64,000 nt of DNA from Mesorhizobium sp. M2D.F.Ca.ET.226.01.1.1 (GTDB taxonomy: Bacteria > Pseudomonadota > Alphaproteobacteria > Rhizobiales > Rhizobiaceae), in the NCBI RefSeq assembly GCF_004022705.2, contig NZ_RZOY02000001.1, positions 316,956 to 380,955 of the forward strand, read 5' to 3'. The notes under the pieces were generated by a model. It worked only from the letters and a program-made list of their open reading frames with translations, searched no databases and was not told where the DNA came from. This document shows positions 54,908 through 63,912 of the stretch, piece after piece; positions within the stretch are counted from its first letter, which is position 1; each line of letters begins with the position of its first letter. The position numbers and the translations under genes are program-made.

Positions 54908-56932
54908 TTAGCGCCGTGGGCGGGAGCGTTGCAGATCCAACCGTTCAGAGATCGGCCTGGCATCTTTGCGCCACTCGAAGGTCGGCTTCTTCGTACGCGG
55001 CACGCTGCCCTGTCTCGCCACCAGATGGCTGGTCAATGACCGTTCCTCGATGGGCTCGGACATGTAGAACCCTTGGGCGCTGTGGCAATGCTCTGCGATC
55101 AGGAAGTCAAGTTGCGCCTCGTTCTCCACGCCCTCGGCGACGACGGTCAGACCTAGGGAATTGGCCAGGGCGATCATGCCGCGAACCACGCCCTGCTTTT
55201 TAGCGGAGGTGGGTAGGTCGCTCAAAAAGGAACGGTCGATCTTCAGCTGGTTCAGATTGAAGTCGGTGAGGTAGCCGAAGCTCGCATAGCCAGCCCCGAA
55301 ATCGTCGAGCGCCAGACTGACGCCCATCGCTCGGACTTGGGCCAGCGTGTCCAAGGCCTCGCGGCTATCATGAATGAAGATGCCTTCAGTAATCTCCAGC
55401 CGCAGCCGCGCCGGCGGCAATCCGGTCTGCTGCAAGGTGTCGATGAGATGCGGAACGTAGGAGCCATCCTGCAGGCTTTTGCCCGACACATTGACCGAGC
55501 AGACGAAGTCGTCGCCGGACACCGGTAGCCATTTGGCGACCTGCTCGCAGGCCTTCGCAAGCACCGTCTTGTCGAGTTCGACGATGAGGTCACTCTTCTC
55601 GGCGGTTGGAATGAACGAGCCCGGCGCTCGGATCGAGCCCGACACGGGGTCGCGCCAGCGAACCAGGGCCTCGGCGCCCGTCATGTGCCCGGTCGCCAGT
55701 TCGAACTGGGGCTGCCAGACAAGGAAGAACTCGTCGCAGTTGAGTCCCCGCTTGATGGCGGCCTCTTCGCTGAGGCGCAGGTCGACCTGGCTGAGGAGCG
55801 TCGGCGAGAACGTCACGAAACCCGACCGACCCTCCGCCTTGGCGGCGTAGAGGGCAGTGTCGGCGTTGCGCAGGAGGACCGAGATGTCCGCGCCGTGCTC
55901 CGGAAATCTTGCCATGCCGATGCTGGCGCCGATGCGCACCTGGTGGCCATCGAGATCCGCGAACCTGTTCAGCTGCTCGCGCAGGTGATCGCCGAGGCTG
56001 TGTTGGTCGTTGCGGTCGACAATGGCCATGATTGCAAACTCATCGCCGCCCAGCCGCACCGCGACGACTTCGCCCGGACATTCGACCGATTGAAGGGTCT
56101 CAGCGACGGTCTTGAGCAGGAGGTCGCCGACATGGTGGCCGAAAGTGTCGTTCACGCGTTTGAAGTGGTCGAGATCGACCAAGAGCAACTGCAGCTGCTT
56201 GCCGGCCTGCCTGGCCCGCTCCAGCATGTCGTCACGGTTCGCCGACATCCAGGCGCGGTTCTTGAGCTCGGTCGTGGCGTCGCGCCAGGCGAGGAATTCC
56301 AGCTTCTTGAAGGCCTCCCGGCGCCCAATGAGCAAGAAGGCGGTTCCGATCGCCAGGAGGGACAGGATAGTCAGGGCGAAGGCGATCTGGTAGTTGAACC
56401 GCTTAAGGCTCTGTTCGGCGGAATAGAGGTCGACGTTCACCTCTTCGCCGTACTTGTAGTACTCGTCGTTCATGCGGTTGACGATCTGGTCGAGTTCGAG
56501 GCCCGATGCCTTTAGGGTCTGCTCGTCCATGGGCAGGCCCGCCTCGATGACCGCATCAAGGCGCTGCACCGCATCGTTCACGCGCGGCACGATACCCGCG
56601 TAGGCCGGGATCTCGCTGATGGTACCCTTGCCGTCGAGGCGCTTGAAACGGATAAAGACAAGGTCATTGGCCGCGGAGAGCTGGTCGAGGCTGGCTTGCG
56701 CGTTCGGTGCCCCCTCGGCCACCGAAATCATGTCACGCAGGTGCGTCACGTCGCGGATTGCGATGTGAAATTCGCGGATGGCAAAAAAGCCGAATTGGGG
56801 AAGCGCGTTCTCGATCCGGCCGAGGCTGAGGAACAACGATGAGATCAGAATCGCTGAGCCGATCGACGCCATGCCTATGGCCGTGCCGTAGGTCAGCGGG
56901 ATGCGCCACTCTTTTACGCGGGACCAGATCAT
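54908..56932 (-). CDS. GGDEF-EAL cyclic-di-GMP protein, membrane-bound
   Basis: Inner-membrane signalling protein, 674 residues. Two membrane spans (about 12-35 and 185-205) enclose a periplasmic sensor region, followed by a GGDEF domain (about 225-385, VRLGGDEFAIM intact) and an EAL domain (about 405-655; EALVRW, LRLEIT, DDFGAGYASF, KIDRSFL and VVAEGVEN all present). Both enzyme halves look active, so it could both make and break cyclic-di-GMP. ATG 56932 follows a gene for a SUOX-like periplasmic protein by 14 nt, and the two probably form a sensor pair. Confidence 0.9.
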   Translation of the reverse strand: MIWSRVKEWRIPLTYGTAIGMASIGSAILISSLFLSLGRIENALPQFGFFAIREFHIAIRDVTHLRDMISVAEGAPNAQASLDQLSAANDLVFIRFKRLDGKGTISEIPAYAGIVPRVNDAVQRLDAVIEAGLPMDEQTLKASGLELDQIVNRMNDEYYKYGEEVNVDLYSAEQSLKRFNYQIAFALTILSLLAIGTAFLLIGRREAFKKLEFLAWRDATTELKNRAWMSANRDDMLERARQAGKQLQLLLVDLDHFKRVNDTFGHHVGDLLLKTVAETLQSVECPGEVVAVRLGGDEFAIMAIVDRNDQHSLGDHLREQLNRFADLDGHQVRIGASIGMARFPEHGADISVLLRNADTALYAAKAEGRSGFVTFSPTLLSQVDLRLSEEAAIKRGLNCDEFFLVWQPQFELATGHMTGAEALVRWRDPVSGSIRAPGSFIPTAEKSDLIVELDKTVLAKACEQVAKWLPVSGDDFVCSVNVSGKSLQDGSYVPHLIDTLQQTGLPPARLRLEITEGIFIHDSREALDTLAQVRAMGVSLALDDFGAGYASFGYLTDFNLNQLKIDRSFLSDLPTSAKKQGVVRGMIALANSLGLTVVAEGVENEAQLDFLIAEHCHSAQGFYMSEPIEERSLTSHLVARQGSVPRTKKPTFEWRKDARPISERLDLQRSRPRR

Positions 56933-56946
56933 GGATGTGCCGCCTG

Positions 56947-57477
56947 TTACTTGCCTGTCTCCATCGCCTTGATCAGCCAGATCCACCGGGGCTTGCGGAT
57001 CGGGGTGTCATAGGCCGGATAGTCGATGAGGGGATAGACCAGGCGCGTGGGGCCCTGCGTGCGCCGTGTGAGCAGCTTGCCGTCCTGGCGTGTCGCCAGC
57101 AGCAGCGGGCCTTCCGTCCAGTCTTCCTGGGGGATCACCTGCACATAGTCGTCCACGGCGCGCAGCGTCACGGAACTCTGGTTGTCCAGCCCCACAAGCT
57201 TGAGCACGTCACGGAACAGAACGCCTTCAAACGTCAGCTGCCCTTCCTCGAACGGGCTCGGCGTGGTCACCTGGTAGAGCCCGAGCTTCTCGAGCTGGCG
57301 CAATGTCACCGGGACGGCTTTGCCGTCCTTCTGGACCTCAAAGGCCACCGTATCCGGCGGCTCGGGGTATGTGACAGACTCCAATGCCCAAGTCGGGAGG
57401 CTGCCGGCCGACAAGCTCAGGAGAACCAGCAGGCTAAAACGGAGCCGCAACAGCCCAGTGATGAACGCGGAAGCCAT
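56947..57477 (-). CDS. Periplasmic SUOX-like-fold protein (COG3915 type)
   Basis: Exported protein of about 176 residues. A signal peptide covers about 1-30 (hydrophobic RFSLLVLLSLSAGS, cleavage after TWA). The remainder resembles the oxidoreductase molybdopterin-binding (sulfite-oxidase-like) fold, as in the uncharacterised COG3915 group, but with no cofactor-binding Cys. ATG 57477 has AAAGGA ahead; the longer frame to 57537 lacks this. It is directly upstream of and cotranscribed with the GGDEF-EAL gene, so it may bind a ligand for it. Confidence 0.75.
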   Translation of the reverse strand: MASAFITGLLRLRFSLLVLLSLSAGSLPTWALESVTYPEPPDTVAFEVQKDGKAVPVTLRQLEKLGLYQVTTPSPFEEGQLTFEGVLFRDVLKLVGLDNQSSVTLRAVDDYVQVIPQEDWTEGPLLLATRQDGKLLTRRTQGPTRLVYPLIDYPAYDTPIRKPRWIWLIKAMETGK

Positions 57478-57603
57478 GCGCCGTCCTTTGCTCGATCGCG
57501 AGGAACCACCTGTTCCTCGCCAAGGGGACACTGGCACTGAAAACTTAATATTCCTTGGCTCACGACGCGGTCTGGTCAGCTCCGTCGCCGAGACGGTCTG
57601 CGC

Positions 57604-57849
57604 CTACGCTCCGCGGGCTTCAAGGTGGCGGAAGCCCGAAACTTGGGATGTGACGGGGAGCTGCACCACCTGCATCTCGGCTGAATCGTCCGACGACAGG
57701 AGCGCGCGGTGTCGGTGTCCAGCCTCGAGCCGGGCCGTCGCCTCGCGGGGAACTGCGACGGTCTCGCGAGCCATCACTTCACCGTCCACTTCACCGTCGC
57801 GTTCAATAGCAACAAGGTAGTGGTTGAGGATGACCGGTCTGAAGGGCAT
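57604..57849 (-). CDS. Hypothetical protein
   Basis: Possible small protein of 81 residues with no family I recognise. It starts MPFRPVILNHYLVAIERDGE and is mostly acidic and polar, with no membrane segment. The ribosome site is weak, and an earlier start at 57909 is open. The base composition is like that of its neighbours. The region 57850-58111 behind it holds no other candidate gene. Confidence 0.35.
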   Translation of the reverse strand: MPFRPVILNHYLVAIERDGEVDGEVMARETVAVPREATARLEAGHRHRALLSSDDSAEMQVVQLPVTSQVSGFRHLEARGA

Positions 57850-58111
57850 CCGACAAGCTAACGAAGGTAGCGGCGTGAGGAAACCGCTCGGGCCGCTCTG
57901 GCCGATCAAACTGTGTTTCGACTGCCATGACGAAACAAACGATTCCCGCTGTTTAGCGATAGCTTGTGCAAAGCGCGCGGCGCGATCGAACGACCGGAAC
58001 GAATTGGGAATAAGAAATTTAGTCCTGTCTTATATTGATGCATTGCCGAAACGGACCATGAACATCAAACCATTTCGCCGCGGAATCACAGCGCCTGTTG
58101 GTTGCCTCCCG

Positions 58112-59125
58112 CTAGTGATAGCCAATGTCGCTTTTCACCTTGCCGCGGAACACCCAATAGGACCAAGCCGAATACATCAGAATGACCGGCAGGAGGAACA
58201 GGGTTCCCACGGCGAGGAATGCCTGCGTGCTCGGTGCCGACGCGGCATCCCACAAAGTATAGACATGCGGGACGATCATCGGCCACAGGCTGATGCCGAT
58301 GCCGAGATAGGAGATGAGGAACAGGCCGATCGCGGCAATGAAAGGGGTGGCGTCGGAGCTGTTGTTGAGCGAGCGCCATTCCAACCAGCCGAGCAAGGCC
58401 GTCAGGACCGGAACAGGCGCAAGCAACAGCATGTTGGGCCAGGAGAACCAGCGTGTGGCGATGCCGGCGTTCATGAGCGGGGTCCAGACGCTGACGATCC
58501 CGATCGCTGCGAAGACGCCGAGAAAGCACCAGCGGCCATGTCGGCGCGCCCGCGCCTGCAGATCGCCCTCCGTTTTGAGCACCAGCCACCCGGCGCCGAG
58601 CAGCCCGTAGCCGAAAACCAGTGCGAGGCCGGTCACAAGAGCGAAGGGCGTGATGAAGTCCCACGACGTTCCGGCAAAGTGGCGGCCGTCCACCTGAAAG
58701 CCCTGGATGAAGGCGCCCAGCACGACGCCCTGCGCGAAGGTGGCGACGGTCGAGCCCCAGCTGAAGCCATGGTCCCAGAACGTCTTGCGGGCGCTGTCAC
58801 GGTAGCGGAACTCGAACGACACGCCGCGGAAGATCAGGGCGAGCAGCATCACGAGGATTGGGAAATACACCGCAGGGATGATGATTGCGAAGGCAAGTGG
58901 AAAGGCGGCGAGAAGCGCGTGCCCGCCCAGCACCAACCAGGTCTCGTTGCTGTCCCAGATCGGCGCGATGGAGTTCATGACCAGGTTCCGTGAGGCGGTG
59001 TCCGGCTGGAGGCCGAAGAGGATACCCACGCCCAGATCGAACCCGTCGAGGATCACGTAAAAGCAGACGCCGATACCGAGGATCAGCGTCCAGAGCGGCA
59101 CGAAGTCGAGCACTAGGGACGGCAT
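58112..59125 (-). CDS. cydB: Cytochrome bd-type ubiquinol oxidase, subunit II
   Basis: Inner-membrane subunit, 337 residues, eight or nine predicted spans. Family motifs: YVILDGFDLGVGIL at the start and SNETWLVLGGHALLAAFPLAF near residue 60. It pairs with CydA to reduce oxygen to water with quinol, in the low-oxygen or cyanide-insensitive (CIO) type. ATG 59125 is preferred, since the frame upstream to 59215 is basic and lies in the damaged end of cydA. Confidence 0.92.
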   Translation of the reverse strand: MPSLVLDFVPLWTLILGIGVCFYVILDGFDLGVGILFGLQPDTASRNLVMNSIAPIWDSNETWLVLGGHALLAAFPLAFAIIIPAVYFPILVMLLALIFRGVSFEFRYRDSARKTFWDHGFSWGSTVATFAQGVVLGAFIQGFQVDGRHFAGTSWDFITPFALVTGLALVFGYGLLGAGWLVLKTEGDLQARARRHGRWCFLGVFAAIGIVSVWTPLMNAGIATRWFSWPNMLLLAPVPVLTALLGWLEWRSLNNSSDATPFIAAIGLFLISYLGIGISLWPMIVPHVYTLWDAASAPSTQAFLAVGTLFLLPVILMYSAWSYWVFRGKVKSDIGYH

Positions 59126-59287
59126 GATCAACCGGCCTTTCCGCTTTGCGGGGAGGGGCCGGGCACGGCGCGCACGGGGCCGCTCGGGCGTCCGCTTCGA
59201 TTTCTTCTGTATCATCGACGACCTCTGCTGCGCCCTTAAAGCGCGCCATGATCAGCAGCCCGGCCGGGAAGATCACGAGATAGGCAA

Positions 59288-60478
59288 TCACACAGAATCG
59301 GCGGTCCTGAGTAGGCCATAGACCGTCCAGGGCTGGCGCCCCACCTCCGTCGTGGTCCAGCCTGCCAGCACCGCCACGAAGCCCAGCGGCGCTACCAACT
59401 GGCAGGAGCGCAGATACCAGACGCTGTCGTAGAGCCTGCCTTTCCAGCGCAGCCACCAGCTCGCCACGACCATGCCGAGCATGAGGAGCCCGATGCCGAC
59501 CATGACGCGGAACGCAAAGAACGGGATGGCCACCGGGGGCCTCTGGTCCCGCTGCCATTCCTTCAGACCGCGGATCTCGCCATTCAGGTCGTGGGTCAGG
59601 ATGAGGCTGCCGAGCCACGGCACCTGGACCGCGTAGCGGTTCGCCTCGTTCTGCTCGTCGGGGAGGGCGAACAGCACCAGGGGCACGCGCCGTCCGGTGT
59701 CCCAATGCGCCTCGATCGCAGCCAGCTTCGTCGGCTGGTGCTCGAGCGTGTTCAACCCGTGCTCGTCGCCGAGCAGGATTTGGAGCGGAACCAGCACCGT
59801 CAGCAACCACAAGGTCATTGAGAGCCTGCGTGAGCCCTCGGCCACCGAACGGCCGCGCCGGATCAGCCACGCCGCGACGCCCACCACGACGAAGGCGGTG
59901 GTGACGTAGAACCCGACCACCGTGTGCCCGAGGCGGTAGGGGAACGACGGGTTGAAAACGATTGCGAACCAGTCGTTCGGGTAGAAGCGGCCGTCGACCA
60001 GCGCATAACCGGCGGGGGTCTGCATCCAGCTGTTGGCGGACAGGATCCAGAACGACGACAGCAGCGTGCCGAACGCCACCATCAGGGCGGCTACGAAATG
60101 CGCCCAGCGCGGAACGAGGTTGCGGCCAAACAGCAGCACCCCCAGGAACGCGGCCTCAAGGAAGAAGGCGGTCAGCCCCTCGTAGGCAAACAGGGGCGAC
60201 AGGACGTTCGCGGTCGCGTCGGAATAGCGGCTCCAGTTGGTGCCGAACTGGAAGGGCATGACAATGCCCGATACGACCCCCATGCCGAAGGCCACGGAAA
60301 AGATCTTGATCCAGAAGCCTGAGATGCGGAAGTATATCTCGCGACCGATGAAGAAATGCAGGCCTTCCAGGAGCGCGATGTAGGACGCGAGCCCGACGGT
60401 GAACGCCGGCAGCAGGATGTGCCAGCCGATGACCCATACGAACTGGAGCCGGGACAGGAGCAGGGGATCGAGGTCCAT
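59288..60478 (-). CDS. cydA: Cytochrome bd-type ubiquinol oxidase, subunit I (3' end damaged)
   Basis: Heme-bearing subunit, 396 residues where 440 or more is usual. The heme-ligand regions are present: His in VIGWHILLPAF, His in RLGHTVVGFY, and Met in FRVMVGIGLLML; the quinol loop is short, as in the CIO type. The frame stops right after GRQPWTVYGLLRTADSV. In another frame the next bases read IAYLVIFPAGLLIMARFKG, which looks like the last membrane span of CydA. About a dozen residues seem lost and the frame shifted. ATG 60478 has AAGG ahead. Confidence 0.85.
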   Translation of the reverse strand: MDLDPLLLSRLQFVWVIGWHILLPAFTVGLASYIALLEGLHFFIGREIYFRISGFWIKIFSVAFGMGVVSGIVMPFQFGTNWSRYSDATANVLSPLFAYEGLTAFFLEAAFLGVLLFGRNLVPRWAHFVAALMVAFGTLLSSFWILSANSWMQTPAGYALVDGRFYPNDWFAIVFNPSFPYRLGHTVVGFYVTTAFVVVGVAAWLIRRGRSVAEGSRRLSMTLWLLTVLVPLQILLGDEHGLNTLEHQPTKLAAIEAHWDTGRRVPLVLFALPDEQNEANRYAVQVPWLGSLILTHDLNGEIRGLKEWQRDQRPPVAIPFFAFRVMVGIGLLMLGMVVASWWLRWKGRLYDSVWYLRSCQLVAPLGFVAVLAGWTTTEVGRQPWTVYGLLRTADSV

Positions 60479-60601
60479 CGATGACCTTGCACGTTCGGGG
60501 ATCATCTTCCCGTTCGGGAGCGTCAACGCAACATAACGCCGTGACCTTGGGGAACAAGGGTGGAGCGCAGGCAAAGAGCGGCTACTTTTCGCGAATGTCT
60601 T

Positions 60602-60784
60602 CTAGCGTTTGCCCTTGCCAGGCTTGATCTTTCTCGCTTTGCCCGCGGTGGGTAGGCGGTACGCGCACTCGATGATCGACAGGGCTTCATCACGGGGCAG
60701 CCCGCACTTGCGAGCATAGTAGTCAGCTTCCGCCAGTCTCTCGTGGGACACGCCGCGGTCGTGCGACTTGCTTTTCTTCCCCAT
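60602..60784 (-). CDS. Small basic protein, uncharacterised
   Basis: Protein of 60 residues starting MGKKSKSHDRGVSHERLAEA and ending in a Lys/Arg-rich tail. GGGAGG lies 9 nt before the ATG, a strong sign that it is real. Similar short proteins are common in rhizobia, and the middle (YYARKCGLPRDEALSIIE) could be a single helix pair like those of stress-related small proteins. No function can be assigned. Confidence 0.65.
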   Translation of the reverse strand: MGKKSKSHDRGVSHERLAEADYYARKCGLPRDEALSIIECAYRLPTAGKARKIKPGKGKR

Positions 60785-60966
60785 CGGGCTTGCCTCCCGG
60801 AACTCGCGGCAATCTATCCGATTCGAGCCCTTCAGCGCACGACTGCTCGGGCGATCGAGGCAAGTTGCAAGGGCGTCGATCGGAGCGATGGCTCACCATG
60901 CCTCGCCGGCTTCGGAACTTAGAACCGCCTCCAAAGTTGATCTGCGTTCAACGCCGGAGCACGAAC

Positions 60967-61152
60967 ATGCCCGATTCCACCGTCTCAAACACGTCGCAGA
61001 ACATTCCCGATCCGCAACCCAAACCGGCAACCCCATCGCCGGCAACCGAGAAAGTGTCGGGGGCCGGACCGGCGATCGCCGAGCATTCCGAGGACGCCAA
61101 GGCACCCAAGGGCGGCCGACAACCCGGCGCCTACGTCAAGGACAAGAGATGA
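60967..61152 (+). CDS. Small hypothetical protein
   Basis: Protein of 61 residues, Pro/Ser/Thr-rich and probably disordered, ending GGRQPGAYVKDKR. The ATG at 60967 has GGAG 7 nt ahead, and its stop overlaps the next gene's ATG by 4 nt (ATGA), which supports both being translated. No function recognised. Confidence 0.55.
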   Translation: MPDSTVSNTSQNIPDPQPKPATPSPATEKVSGAGPAIAEHSEDAKAPKGGRQPGAYVKDKR

Positions 61153-61457
61153 ACGTCGCCAACCTGCAGCTCGAAGGGCTGATGATGGCGGTCGCGGCCA
61201 TCAACAATGCGCTGGTGCACCACGGCGTGCTGTCGATTGACGCCATCGATGATGCCCTGCGCAAGGCCGAAGCGTCCGTCACGGCTGACGAGCGCGTCTA
61301 CGAAGACATGTCGCCGGCCCACCGGGAGGCGATCTGCTTTCCGCTGCGGTTGCTGCAGCTTGCCAACCTGTCCCAGGACGAGACCGGCGTACCAGCCTTT
61401 GCCGAGCTCGCACGACAGGTCGGCCGGACCAAGGATGCATCGGACGACCCGCCATGA
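61149..61457 (+). CDS. Small hypothetical protein
   Basis: Helical protein of 102 residues starting MNVANLQLEGLMMAVAAIN. AAGGA precedes the ATG, which overlaps the stop of the upstream small gene. The VLSIDAIDDALRKAEASV and AICFPLRLLQLAN segments look like amphipathic helices. It converges with the histidine kinase gene. No function recognised. Confidence 0.6.
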   Translation: MNVANLQLEGLMMAVAAINNALVHHGVLSIDAIDDALRKAEASVTADERVYEDMSPAHREAICFPLRLLQLANLSQDETGVPAFAELARQVGRTKDASDDPP

Positions 61458-61483
61458 CTTCGATGGTGTCAGGCTCGCCCCGC

Positions 61484-63256
61484 TTACGCTGCACCCCGCT
61501 GGAACGCATCCACATATGCTAGTGGGGCTTGAAGCGACCAGACCACCTGGTCCGCGTCGTAGCTCACCCCGCCGGTGCCATTGAGAGCCTCCGGTGCAAC
61601 CCGGTTGAGCACGACGGTGCCGAATCCGTCGTGGACGATGGCCTTGACCTTCGGGCCGTCCTTTTCGGTCCAGGCCAGTTGGAAGATGCGGCCATCGGCA
61701 CCGTTCGTGACGTTCCAGTTTAGGGTAATCGAGCCCTTGCGGCCGGACAGCACCCCGTACTTGGCGGAATTGGTGCACAGTTCATGGAATGCAATCCCGA
61801 GATATTGGACCGCGTTGGGCGTGAGGACCAGGGCAGGGCCGTGCAGGGCGATGGCCTCCTCGCGCCCGAACGGTTTGGCTTGAGCCAGCAGGAGGTCCGC
61901 CACGGTCGCGCCCTTCCAATCGGCCGACACCAGCAGGTCATGGGATCTCGACAGCGCCATGATGCGCTCGCGGACCTGCTTCTCGAACACGTCAGGGCTG
62001 TCCGAACGTTTGTTGGTCTCGCGGATCATCGACAGGATCACCGCGTACTGGTTCTTCACGCGGTGGTTCACTTCGCGCATCAGCATGCGGATTCGCTCCT
62101 CGCTTTCCTTTGCCGAGGTGATGTCGCGGGCGATCTTGGAGGCGCCGACGATCCGGCCGGCGCCGTCGCGCACCGGTGAGATCGTGAGGGAGACCGGAAT
62201 GTCGGTGCCGTCCTTGCGGCGGCGGATGGTCTCGAAGCTCTCCACCCGGCCACCCTGGCGGATACGCTCGATGATCATCGCTTCCTCGTCCTGATACTCT
62301 GGGGGGAACAGCATCGTGATGTGTTTGCCGACAGCCTCGTCCGCCGTGTAACCGAAGAGCCGCTCGGCCCCCTGGTTCCAGGTCTTGATGAAGCCGTCGA
62401 GGTTCTTGCTGACGATGGCGTCGAACGAGGACTCGACAATTGCCGAGAGGTGCTGGGCCGCATCTTCCCCCAGTTTCCGATCGGTGAGATCGAATAACAT
62501 GTTGACGGCGCCGGTCAGTTCGCCGCGGTCGTTGCGCAACGGCGTTGGAAACGGCATGAACGGGAAGAACGATCCGTCCGGCCGCTGGGCGATCGCTTCA
62601 ACGCCGCGCACCGGCCGGTTTTCCTTGAGGGCAATCGCCATCGGGCATTCGTCGTGCGGCAACGGCTTGCCGTCGGGCGTGAAGAGCCGGAAGGTCACAC
62701 ACCACTCGTCCTCGCCGATCTTCGGCTCGCGGCCAGCCAATTCGGCCGCCGCCCGGTTGTAGTAGGTAATCTTCCCCTCGGCGTCGGTCGTGTAGATCGC
62801 GACGGGCAGGGCATCCAGGATCTGGTTGAAGCGGGCCTCCTGTTGACCGATAACCCGTTCAGCGGTTTTGAGCGGCGTCACGTCAACGGTGAAGCAGCGC
62901 GTGTGGACAAGCTGGCCATCCTTGAAGTACCCGCTCGAACTGACTTCCACGTGTTTGACCGAACCGTCCCGGGCCTTCAGACGCGCCGGATAACGGTAAA
63001 CCTTCTCGCCGCGCTTGAGACGATCCATGATGTCGCGGATGACAGCTTCCTCTTCGTAGAAGCCGGCGATCTCCTTCCCGATATAGTCGTCGGGCTCATA
63101 GCCCAACAGCTTCAATTCCGCGGAATTCGCGTGGACGATACGGCCGTCGCCGTCGACGACGTGCAGGCCGACCGCGGCATTTTCAAAAAAATCTTCGTAA
63201 TTGACGGCTGAGGACTCGAGGTCGTCTGCCAACCCGGCCGGGCCCTTCCTTCCCAT
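61484..63256 (-). CDS. Multi-PAS sensor histidine kinase, HWE family
   Basis: Soluble sensor kinase of 590 residues without membrane segments. Three PAS domains (about 20-135, 140-260 and 270-390) with PAC motifs precede an HWE kinase core: phospho-acceptor His in REVNHRVKNQY, His-Glu in FHELCTNSAKYG, and Trp-Glu in LAWTEKDGP, the three residues that name the family. ATG 63256 has AGGA ahead. No response regulator is adjacent, so it probably acts through the general stress response or another orphan receiver. Confidence 0.9.
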   Translation of the reverse strand: MGRKGPAGLADDLESSAVNYEDFFENAAVGLHVVDGDGRIVHANSAELKLLGYEPDDYIGKEIAGFYEEEAVIRDIMDRLKRGEKVYRYPARLKARDGSVKHVEVSSSGYFKDGQLVHTRCFTVDVTPLKTAERVIGQQEARFNQILDALPVAIYTTDAEGKITYYNRAAAELAGREPKIGEDEWCVTFRLFTPDGKPLPHDECPMAIALKENRPVRGVEAIAQRPDGSFFPFMPFPTPLRNDRGELTGAVNMLFDLTDRKLGEDAAQHLSAIVESSFDAIVSKNLDGFIKTWNQGAERLFGYTADEAVGKHITMLFPPEYQDEEAMIIERIRQGGRVESFETIRRRKDGTDIPVSLTISPVRDGAGRIVGASKIARDITSAKESEERIRMLMREVNHRVKNQYAVILSMIRETNKRSDSPDVFEKQVRERIMALSRSHDLLVSADWKGATVADLLLAQAKPFGREEAIALHGPALVLTPNAVQYLGIAFHELCTNSAKYGVLSGRKGSITLNWNVTNGADGRIFQLAWTEKDGPKVKAIVHDGFGTVVLNRVAPEALNGTGGVSYDADQVVWSLQAPLAYVDAFQRGAA

Positions 63257-63349
63257 ATGTGTCCTGTCCACCGCGTTGAGCTGCCACACAACTCCGGACG
63301 CGGCGCATGGTTCCCTGCGCTTTAGGGCTGCTTCGGGCAGTGCTCGTAT

Positions 63350-63380
63350 TCGGGGAGGGCTCCGAGCGAGTCCTCCCCGA
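63350..63380 (-). terminator. Hairpin after the YciF-like gene
   Basis: TCGGGGAGG (63350-63358) pairs perfectly with CCTCCCCGA (63372-63380) around a 13-nt loop, starting 7 nt after the stop codon of the minus-strand gene. No T-run follows on the minus strand, so it is a weak or rho-assisted terminator. Confidence 0.45.
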
Positions 63381-63387
63381 ACTGAGG

Positions 63388-63912
63388 TCAGGCGGCCTCA
63401 GCGACCGCCCGATCGTTGACACCCTGCTCACCAAGGGTGGTCAGCGCCACGTCGGTGGCTTTTTCCTCTTCCAGCGTCGCGTTCAGCAACTGCACGACGT
63501 CGTCCTTGCCCAGCGACTTTGCCCAGGCAATCAAGGTGCCGTAGCGCGCGATCTCGTAGTGCTCAACGGCTTGGGCTGCACCGACGAGACCGGCGTCGAG
63601 GGACGGGGCTCCTTTGTATTCTTCGAGAATTTCGGACCCTTCCTCGAGGATGCCGTCGATCGCCGGGCAGGTCTTGCCGCGGGCCGGCTTGCCGAGGAGG
63701 TCGAAGATTTCCTCGAGGCGCTCGACCTGGCCTTCGGTTTCGGCGCGGTGCTTTTCAAAAGCGGCGGTGACCTTCTCGTCATCGGCGCCCTTCGCCATCT
63801 TGGGCAAGGTCTTCAGGATCTTCTTTTCGGCGTAATAGATGTCCTTCAGGCCGTCGAGGAACAGGTCTTCAAGGCCCTTCTCGGCGGCAGCGGCTTTCTT
63901 GCTCGTAGCCAT
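63388..63912 (-). CDS. YciF/DUF892-family ferritin-like protein
   Basis: Four-helix-bundle protein of 174 residues of the YciE/YciF (DUF892) family. Glu and His residues that could hold a di-iron centre are in LKDIYYAEKKI, HRAETEGQVERLE, VEHYEIARYG and LEEEKATD. Such proteins are induced by osmotic, oxidative or general stress in many proteobacteria. The first 12 residues are Lys/Ala-rich. It is on the same strand as the upstream histidine kinase but probably independent. Confidence 0.88.
   Translation of the reverse strand: MATSKKAAAAEKGLEDLFLDGLKDIYYAEKKILKTLPKMAKGADDEKVTAAFEKHRAETEGQVERLEEIFDLLGKPARGKTCPAIDGILEEGSEILEEYKGAPSLDAGLVGAAQAVEHYEIARYGTLIAWAKSLGKDDVVQLLNATLEEEKATDVALTTLGEQGVNDRAVAEAA

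Noticed and set aside
57824..58993. 389-codon plus-strand open frame
   Set aside because: It is antisense to cydB and has no recognisable domain.
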